Source: Dryas octopetala | Lineage: Eukaryota > Streptophyta > Magnoliopsida > Rosales > Rosaceae | DNA length: 64,000 bases | NCBI GenBank assembly: GCA_963921425.1 | Contig: OY992835.1 | Coordinates: 21,328,001 to 21,392,000 of the forward strand | Reading direction: 5' to 3' | Part shown: piece after piece, positions 52,033 to 64,000 of the stretch | Numbering within the stretch: the stretch's first letter is position 1 | Layout of the letters: every line of letters begins with the position of its first letter | Notes under the pieces: model-generated | The model's database searches: none | What the model saw: only the letters and a program-made list of their open reading frames with translations | What the model was told of the DNA's origin: nothing | Position numbers and translations under genes: made by a program

Positions 52033-52223
52033 CAGTAATGCTACACTTACCACATTTTTATACCACAATTTAATACCATCTTACATGACATTCATACATT
52101 GGACACTAAAAATTAAAAAATAAAACTTAAAAAAGAAAAATGAAATACTCTTCCAGTAAAGTAATGACACATCAAGTGGGATACAAATGTGGGAAAAAAA
52201 AAGTGGGACAACTAGCATTATTG
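52033..52223. mobile_element. MITE, 191 bp, 9 bp target-site duplication (copy 2, opposite orientation)
   Basis: The ends are CAGTAATGCTACACTTACC and, reversed, CAATAATGCTAGTTGTCCC. AAAAACTTA flanks both sides perfectly (52024-52032 and 52224-52232). Its left half matches the reversed right half of copy 1 (TACCACATTTTTATACCA, CATACATTGGA). The different duplications show two independent insertions. Confidence 0.82.
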
Positions 52224-53036
52224 AAAAACTTATACTATACACCAAATTGTGAGAAGGAATAAGTTTAGGGAATTTTTACAATTTTCATAGAATGCGATCA
52301 GCATGAAAGAAGTGCGAGAGGAATTGTAAACTCAACTTAAACGTCCTACATTAAAATTATTTGTGTAAAAATATATAAACTTATTTGATAATGTTCAAGT
52401 GATTAAAGAGTTTACTCGAAAGATCGAAAGTGAGTTGTGAGAGTTTTCATCCTTATGCAATTACCAAGTTGGATATTTTGAGTTAATACCATGAAATGCA
52501 ATGGAGTACAGCGTACAGGTTTGTCAGCGACCCCCACTCAAATGAAGACAGTCTGTGAGCCATTTGATTTTCCGTAACTCATCTAAACGTATCCTTGGCA
52601 TGTGTAAGTGTCATATCAGTCCCACATATATCATAAAAACTCTGCCGTCTAGGTGTCATACAGGTTAAATGTTTTTTCCATTTCTCACCTCTCGAGCTTC
52701 TAATGATAGAAGAGATAGGTCCATAATTAAGAGTGAAAGAATGTCACTTTCCTTTCTTTGGTTGCTAGCATAAAAACCACAAAACACATTCAAGTATTTT
52801 GAAAGTGTGCACATGATTTTGCAATTATGCAGTACCTCAGCTACTCTTGACCACTAGAAATTGTGGAGACCATGGCAAGCTGGCTAGTAATCCCCACATT
52901 TATAGTACTATATATACCCATCCAACGCCAATCATACATGCACTTTCATGCTAGTACTGCACTACTGCTCTCTTTTAAAGTGCTGACTAAGGAGTAAGGA
53001 AGAAACAGTACACAGTTATCTCTCTCTGCTGAAAAC
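52224..53036 (+). promoter_or_regulatory. Promoter and leader of the NPF6.4-like gene
   Basis: A TATA box (ACTATATATACC) lies near 52907-52918, about 120 bp before the start codon, with a CT-rich leader word TCTCTCTCTG at about 53022. No other motif stands out. Confidence 0.45.
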
Positions 53037-55185
53037 ATGGTAGCTACCTCTACTTCCTCTTACAACTCCAACAGTATACCAAACCTGAAATATCAATGAG
53101 TTTTCCCTTTTTTTTTTAACAATTTTTTTTCCTGGATTTTAACAGGTTTTGGTCTCAAAGAGTGGTGAGAAAGATGGTACTGCAAATGATGGAACTGTGG
53201 TGGATTTTCGAGGGAACCCTGTGGATAAGTCCAAAACTGGTGGATGGCTTGCTGCAGGGCTTATCTTAGGTGCTTTATTCAACTTGACCCAAATTTTATT
53301 TATTTCATCCAATGTTTATTGACTAAAAGGTTTCATGATCACTATGCTGTGCAGGAATTGAACTCTCTGAGAGGATATGTGTGATGGGCATATCTATGAA
53401 TATAGTGACTTACTTGGTTGGAAATTTGCATATATCTTCAGCAAAATCTGCAAACATTGTGACCAATTTCATGGGCACTCTGAACCTCCTTGGCCTCCTT
53501 GGTGGGTTCCTAGCAGATGCTAAACTCGGACGGTACCTGACTGTTGCACTTTCTGCAACCATAACTGCTCTTGTAAGTTCTGAGCCAATTTGAATTACAA
53601 GTCCAACTCTGTGTATAAGAACTGATTTTTCTTGCTTTAGGGGATAACTCTGTTAACACTAGCCACATCCATTCCAAGCATGAGGCCTCCTCCATGTGAT
53701 GACTATAGAAAGCAACACCATGAATGCATTGAGGCCAATGGAAAACAATTGGCCCTACTCTATGCTGCTTTGTATACCACAGCACTAGGTGGTGGTGGAA
53801 TCAAATCCAATGTCTCAGGTTTTGGGTCTGACCAATTTGATGTCACAGATCCAAAGGAAGAGAAGGCCATGATCTTTTTCTTCAACAGGTTCTACTTTGG
53901 CATTAGCATTGGGTCTCTGTTTGCTGTTATTGTGCTGGTGTATGTGCAAGATAATGTTGGCAGAGGGTTGGGTTATGGAATATCAGCAGGAACAATGGGG
54001 ATTGCACTTGTTGTGTTGCTTTGTGGGACGCCATTTTATCGATACAATAAGCCTCGAGGCAGCCCTTTAACTGTCATATGGAGGGTAATATTTTTGGCTT
54101 GGAAGAAGAGGGGTTATTCTTATCCTTCTCATCCAAGCCTTTTGAATGAATACCAAGAAGCCAAGACCCCACACACAGAGAGGTTCAAGTAAGTATAAAT
54201 GAAGCCATTGCATAAAACCATCAACTTTCTCATTAATGTTCTTCAATGGCAATAACAAGGTTTTGTTTCCTACGCATGTGAATAACCTAGATGTCTTGAT
54301 AAAGCTGCAATCCTAGATGAATATGCTGCTATTGAAGGAAACAGAAACAATCGTTGGATAGTATCCACAGTGACACAAGTTGAAGAGGTGAAACTGGTTT
54401 TCAAGCTCATGCCAATCTGGTCAACATGCATCCTCTTTTGGACGGTCTACTCTCAAATGACTACCTTCACCATTGAACAAGCCACCTTCATGAACCGAAA
54501 AGTAGGCTCCTTTGTCATCCCTTCAGGTTCTTTCTCGGCCATTCTCTTCATCACCATTCTGCTCTTTACTTCCCTAAACGAGAAACTCTTTGTCCCACTT
54601 GCTCGAAAGCTCACCAACAAACCCCAAGGACTAACAAGCCTTCAGAGGATTGGAATTGGACTCATTTTATCAATATCTGCTATGGTTGCTGCCGCAATAG
54701 TAGAGATACAAAGAAGGGAATTTGCTGTCAAACAAAATTCCAATATAAGTGCTTTCTGGCTTGTCCCACAATACTTCCTAGTGGGTGCTGGGGAAGCTTT
54801 TGTCTATGTTGGACAACTTGAATTTTTCATCAGAGAGGCACCAGAGAGGATGAAGTCCATGAGCACAGGGCTTTTCTTAAGCACCATCTCAATGGGGTTC
54901 TTTGTTAGCAGTCTTTTGGTGACTGTGGTGGACAAAGTGACTGACAAGAGCTGGCTGAGGAGTGATTTGAACAAGGGAAGGGTAGAGTACTTTTACTTGC
55001 TGCTTGCAGTGCTAGGAGCAATAAATTTCTTGGTTTTTCTTGCCGTTGCAATGAGACACCAGTACAAAGGCCAGCAGCACAGCAGCCCAAATGACAGAGA
55101 CAAAAAGGAGCTTAAGAGCTCACATGGCATGATAGTTGAAGAGATGACTGAGAGAATACGAATTGAGGCAAAGGAGGGACCCTAG
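53037..55185 (+). CDS. NPF6.4: NRT1/PTR family transporter, NPF6.4 (NRT1.3)-like, 595 aa
   Basis: Twelve-helix proton-coupled transporter of the NPF6 clade, related to the nitrate transceptor NRT1.1. The NPF6.4 group is linked to nitrate or polyamine transport. Exons: 53037-53039, 53146-53269, 53355-53572, 53641-54188 and 54291-55185. The first coding exon is only the ATG (ATG|GTAGCT), and exon 2 continues VLVSKSGEK. This matches the family start; reading on in exon 1 meets a stop after 20 codons. Motifs: DFRGNPVDKSKTGGW, the proton-coupling ELSERICVMG (ExxER type), NIVTNFMGT, GGGGIKSNVSGFGSDQFD (the PTR signature region), FFNRFYFGISIGS, and a long loop at about 265-330. The tail is charged. 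The last helices include FFVSSLLVTVVDKVT. The similarity to NPF6.4 is strong along the whole length. Confidence 0.95.
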
Positions 55186-55604
55186 TATGTATCCAAAAAG
55201 AAAAGAGAACGTGTATCACGGTTATCAATCATTATTAGATATTTTATCATTTTTTTGTCTGTGTAATCTAGAATGCAATGTAATAATAGATTTTTATTTA
55301 TCCAAAAAGAAATGTACAACACAAGAACATATCCATGATGCAGGTCTGAAAATCAGGCATTCATCAAATCACCGTATTGCATTGCAAGGCCTACTTCGTT
55401 GCAAGATTACTTTTTTCCATTGTTGATGCACCTAGCTCAAAAGCACTGTAAAATTTCAGACAAAAAACTAACATAGAAATTGATGGACTACTGGATCCAA
55501 ATTGGCAGCTTACAAAAAATACACCACTGGAAAATCCTTCTCCTTGAGCAAGAGGTCCACATCCAAGAAGCTGAGAGCTGGCCTCTAACCAATTACATAG
55601 GCTA
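55186..55604. other. Intergenic region between convergent genes
   Basis: Contains the 3'UTRs of the NPF6.4-like gene (+) and of the uL30 gene (-). No other feature seen. Confidence 0.6.
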
Positions 55605-56020
55605 TTAAGAAGAACCATTTGCAGAAGCAGGTAGGTGATTTATGGTCAACGGGGGACGTAGAGCTCGGTGGTTTGCGTCCTTCTGTTTTCGAGCCTTAAA
55701 CATCTCTTCTGTCTCAATCACGATTAATCTCTTGACCTGCAAGGAAATGTAGCATGCTAACGTTATAAACTATAGACAGACAAGATATATCAACCTATGA
55801 ATGAATCCACTGTGAGCTCATATCAAACCTGTTGGAGCATTCCCCTAACTGTAGGAGTGTTCCATCGCATGACAGTTCGGTTACATTTGCGGAGACGTAA
55901 AGCCTCTAAAGTACGCCTGTGAAGTCTCCTGGTTCCAGGAATTCCCCTCACCAAAGTTATATATAGATTAGGGCTCCATGCAATAGGGACATTGGCTTTA
56001 AAAGCCTTGAAAGCATTCAT
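55605..56020 (-). CDS. Mitochondrial-type large-subunit ribosomal protein uL30 (L30p/L7e fold), 107 aa
   Basis: Component of the large subunit of an organellar ribosome, most likely mitochondrial. Two coding exons: 55829-56020 and 55605-55736, joined in phase 0. The L30 core is clear: NLYITLVRGIPGTRRLHRRT, then LEALRLRKCNRTVMRWNTP and VRGMLQQVKRLIVIETEEM. Residues 1-17 are short and lack a classic presequence. A plant-specific tail of about 30 residues (DANHRALRPPLTINHLPASA) follows the core. A 5'UTR intron is inferred at 56037-56918, with a donor at CACAG|GTACCA and acceptor TGTAG. The frame extends upstream into this intron, so MNAFKAFKANVP was chosen as the start. The gene is divergent from the PFP gene. 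Confidence 0.92.
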
Positions 56021-57950
56021 GTCTTCTCCTTCAAACCTACAAATCCCAAAATAATGCTTAACCAATAACTTCCATATGTGTAAAATTTACTAAATATACG
56101 ACTGCATCAGAATGAAGCAAACCACGCAAATAAGATAATCATGAGAAATTGCTAATACAGAAAATCTATGCAAAAGCAGGGCCAAAGCTCTAGACTCTCT
56201 CTGTTAAACATAGCCTACTATTTATGCATTGAAGATTTCCTCTTTACTAGAAAATGGTGTAGGCCTTGCTTAAAATTAAAAATCGAAAAATACATTAATT
56301 AAGGATTTCAAGTATGTTCACTCTGAAGATCAAGCATGTTGCTACAACTTAAAAGTCTCATCACAGATCGAAGGAGATAAAACAGATAACTCACATTTCC
56401 CAAACAACTCAGCATCACAGAAATCTACAATGGCATTCAAAAGATGAAAAATAAGAAGAACCCACTTGAAAACCAAGCTCAGTAACCTTAAACACTAATT
56501 TCTATTACTTTTCACCACAAACCACTTCAGGATTCCAACAAAGCTACCATATCCATGAATAATCCAGTGAAAAAAGTGTTCGCTAGCTAAATTACCCAAA
56601 CTTGGTTTAATATCCAGTCCAAAAACAATTATTGATTTGTCCTTTAAAGGTTGTTGGGAACAAAGCCCGTTGTTTTCAGAGCCCAATCTTCACAAGAATG
56701 AATTTTTATTCTTATTTTCAGCAATACCCAAAATCAGATACTTCAATTTTTAAGCTCAACAAATGCACGCAGAGGATTAACCACACAACTAAATCCAGTC
56801 AAAAACTCAATAAAAAGAGAAAAAGAAAAAGAAGTATATTAACGAGTTCAATGAGAGATAGAGAAAGAGGGAGAGGAGCGAAATGACCTCAACTATGTTG
56901 TACAACGAAGTTGGTACCTGTGATAACGGCGGCGAGGGCTTGTGCCTTCTCTGTGTTGTAGAAGGCGACTGAGTGGTGAAGTTGATACAGTACTTCTAAG
57001 CTCCTCTGCTCTCTAAGGCCTAGATGGCTACCTTTTAGTTTGGGCCGATACCCACCCAAAAGCCCAACATTTTTCAACCCAAAACTAACACTAATTTAGT
57101 TCACTTTTTATTTTTTTTTATTTGGTCATAATGTTTACTTGTTTAGGGCCTTAGGCTTTACTTTTTCAATAAAAGAAATAGGTTGTGTAATAATTTATTA
57201 TGAAAATTTGGAGTAAATATCAATTGAAGATTTTGTTCATAAAAAAGTAGTGAAAAGTTTTTTTTTTTTTTTTTTGCAAGTAGTGAACATGCTAATTCAA
57301 TTTCATTTTATGGGTATAAGTCCATAATCTAAATCTCATAAACGATAGTTGATTAATAAAAAAAAAAAAAGTTTAGATGATAAACAAAAAATAGACAAGG
57401 AATTTGATGTCAAAAATCATTCACAAAGTGGAGAATTTTTTGAAGTCGATCAATATGCTAGTCTATGAATTCAATTTAGTGTTTATTTTTATGTGACTAC
57501 CATGTAATTATATTGGAATGCACAAAAATTTAAGATATGGGTTTAAGACTTTAAATTTAGTCTTTTGAATATGAGGCTGGGAATTAGGGCCATCATTTAC
57601 CCATTTTCTTCTTCTTATTATTATTTATTAGTTTATTAAAAAGAAAACAAAGTTAGGTTTCCAAACAAAAGAATTACTCAAATAACACGTGGTAACAAAA
57701 GAATGTACTAATAAAACGACAGCGGTTCACCCTCATTTGAAGACCCGCGAATCAGAGCCGTTGAATAGCACTCCTAACTAACAAGGCAACCTGACCCTAA
57801 GTTGGCGGATACCACAATATGATTCTGTAACGAACTCTCCGCTTCAAAAGCCAAAAACCAAAACCATCCCCACTTCACACCCATCTCTCTGCTTCTTCCC
57901 CTCCCTCTCTTCTCTCTCGCTTTCTCTCTCCTTCACACTAACGGCCCATC
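56021..57950. other. uL30 5'UTR intron, shared divergent region and PFP promoter
   Basis: 56037-56918 is the inferred 5'UTR intron and 56919 to about 57020 the leader exon of uL30 (-). 57050-57720 is AT-rich without a gene. 57840-57950 is the CT-rich leader of PFP (+), with TCTCTCTC tracts. There is no obvious TATA box for either gene. Confidence 0.5.
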
Positions 57951-62663
<4,713 letters not shown>

Positions 62664-63320
62664 GAAGAAGGAACATCAATGAGTCCTAGTCAGTATTCAG
62701 TTCTATCATATTCCAATAACAGCTTCAGTCAAGTTGTACATTTGGCCCATGCGGCAGATTGGAAGACTCAATTAACCAAAACTTCCAATTTTCCTTGGCT
62801 ATCGATTGAAGAATAAGAACCCATTTGAGTTATAATTGTTGAATAGGTTTCTTTTCCTTATCCTTGTTATATCTATAGCTTTTACCTATTTTGTTGCATC
62901 AAAGGACCAGTAGTTCATTTTGTAGTCATCATTAGTGTGAAGGGTAATAAAGTTGGCTCTTCATTGCATTTGCAATTTCAGGCACAAAATGATAACCATG
63001 ATGGTAAATGGAGCATTGCCACTCTCAATAATGATGTTAATTTGTTCCACAGAGATGGGCTTTAACGGACATTCAGCATCTAACTTGCAAACTTTTTAAT
63101 CTTTAGAAAGTAGACACTATCAAAATGGTCAAATGTTTATGGAAAAATTCGATAATATAGTCACCGCATATTATACGACCGCGTCTTTTATTATAATGTT
63201 GATTTTTCATCTTCACACCTTGGTTGTTCTGTAGATGACGTGGCATGGACTGCAATCAAATGAGGCCCACAAGTCTAAATTTGTGGGTCTAACGCTTTGG
63301 GCTTGACCTTACACAAAGTA
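62664..63320. other. 3' region of PFP and intergenic DNA
   Basis: Contains the PFP 3'UTR (to about 62990) and AT-rich sequence. No gene is supported. Confidence 0.5.
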
Positions 63321-63494
63321 GAAATTATTTTGTGTGTCCGTAACACTACGTGGTATTATAATACGTGGATGATAATTAATTTCTAAAACCTTAAAATCTA
63401 GAAAAAAAACTTTTAAAATCGTCCACGTGATATAATTTGAGTAAATTGGTAACACCACGTCATTATACCACGTGGTGTTACAATCACATACAAT
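63321..63494. mobile_element. MITE-like inverted repeat, copy 1
   Basis: The left end ATTATTTTGTGTGTCCGTAA and reversed right end ATTGTATGTGATTGTAACAC are similar, followed by CACTACGTGGTAT and CACCACGTGGTAT. The centre shares ATAATTAATTTCTAAAACCT with the copy downstream, in the same orientation. A target-site duplication was not resolved. Confidence 0.55.
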
Positions 63495-63559
63495 GTCTTT
63501 GCCTTGGTTTTTATTTTTAGTCCGGTTTTCAGCTTTTAGGTTTGGATGTGCTTTGTGTA

Positions 63560-63768
63560 GGAAAAATTATTGTGTGTGACCATAACACTATGTGGTATAA
63601 TGACGTGGTGTTACCAATCTATTCAAATTATAAAACGTGTATAATAATTAATTTTTAAAATCTTAAAATTTAGAAAAAAATCTTTAAAATCGTCACATAT
63701 TATAATTTGAGTGAATTAATAACATCATATTGCGTGATATTGTGGTCGGTCACGTACAATCATTTTTC
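63560..63768. mobile_element. MITE-like inverted repeat, copy 2
   Basis: Ends AAATTATTGTGTGTGACCAT and, reversed, AATGATTGTACGTGACCGAC. The centre ATAATTAATTTTTAAAATCT matches copy 1 in the same orientation. It sits between two arms of a longer inverted duplication (63501-63575 and 63753-63827), immediately upstream of the gene starting at 63862. Confidence 0.55.
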
Positions 63769-63861
63769 TACACAAACCACATCCAAACCCAGAAGCTGAA
63801 ATCCGCGCAAAAAATAAAAACCGAGGCAGAGGCAGAGGCAGAGGCTAGCGACTAACGAGAA

Positions 63862-64000
63862 ATGAGGAACAACACTTTGTTGACGTTCCTTGCTAGAAGA
63901 GCATCGACAACGACAACAATCCAAAACTCAAGTTTAAGTTGGCGATGCTACTGTTCACCACCGTCTTCCTCCTCTCCTCCCCCAAACAATAAACTCTTCG
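63862..64000 (+). CDS. 5' end of a gene with a presequence-like N-terminus (partial)
   Basis: The first 46 codons of a frame that runs off the window edge. It begins MRNNTLLTFLARRASTTTT and continues through a Ser/Pro-rich stretch to PPPNNKLF. The N-terminus is rich in Arg, Ser and Thr, lacks acidic residues and could form an amphipathic helix (LLTFLARRA), which fits an organellar targeting peptide. The NNKLF end resembles the start of RRM domains in organelle RNA-binding proteins, but five residues cannot prove this. The 5' leader contains GAGGCA repeats (63823-63845). The ATG at 63862 is the first in this leader. Confidence 0.6.
   Translation, partial: MRNNTLLTFLARRASTTTTIQNSSLSWRCYCSPPSSSSPPPNNKLF

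Overview
This 64 kb window is nuclear DNA of a flowering plant, a eudicot. The genes have many GT-AG introns with AT-rich interiors, long AT-rich intergenic stretches, many small inverted-repeat elements and plant-only gene families. The proteins look like those of woody rosids (perhaps Rosaceae), but I cannot name a species from sequence alone. I rebuilt every gene model by hand from splice sites and reading phase. Each complete model closes as one open frame from ATG to stop.

Layout. 1-1,800: two same-family inverted-repeat elements, one nested in the other, with a (GA)34 tract. 2,233-3,605 (+): SUMO. 5,064-10,764 (-): an unrecognised multi-pass membrane protein with in-frame tandem repeats. 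11-15 kb: gene-poor, with a 131 bp tandem duplication and one MITE. 15,267-17,780 (-): augmin subunit 2. 18.6-19.24 kb (+): a Pol II-type promoter followed by a box H/ACA snoRNA. 20,454-26,017 (-): nucleobase-ascorbate transporter, with an organelle-like insert in intron 1. 27.7-30.3 kb: two DNA elements with target-site duplications. 30,507-34,218 (-): EamA/DMT transporter. 36,086-39,711 (-): plastid-type sugar transporter. 41-45.1 kb: several inverted-repeat elements. 45,727-49,306 (+): GH9 endo-beta-1,4-glucanase. 51.5-52.2 kb: two MITE copies of one family in opposite orientation. 53,037-55,185 (+): NPF6.4/NRT1.3-type transporter. 55,605-56,020 (-): mitochondrial-type uL30. 57,951-62,663 (+): PFP beta subunit. 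63,862-end (+): 5' end of a gene with a presequence-like N-terminus.

The genes are mostly unrelated housekeeping and transport functions: SUMO modification, microtubule nucleation, solute transport (four transporters), cell-wall remodelling, mitochondrial translation and PPi-dependent glycolysis. There is no operon-like or pathway cluster. The 36-40 kb and 20-34 kb blocks hold three membrane transporters in a row on the minus strand, but of different families.

The most interesting non-coding signal is the snoRNA locus. Its promoter module (site II elements plus telo-box) has a partial second copy about 640 bp upstream, beside the AUG2 start. A structured leader precedes the snoRNA. I found no new defence or mobile system. 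Several MITE families are delimited to the base by target-site duplications.
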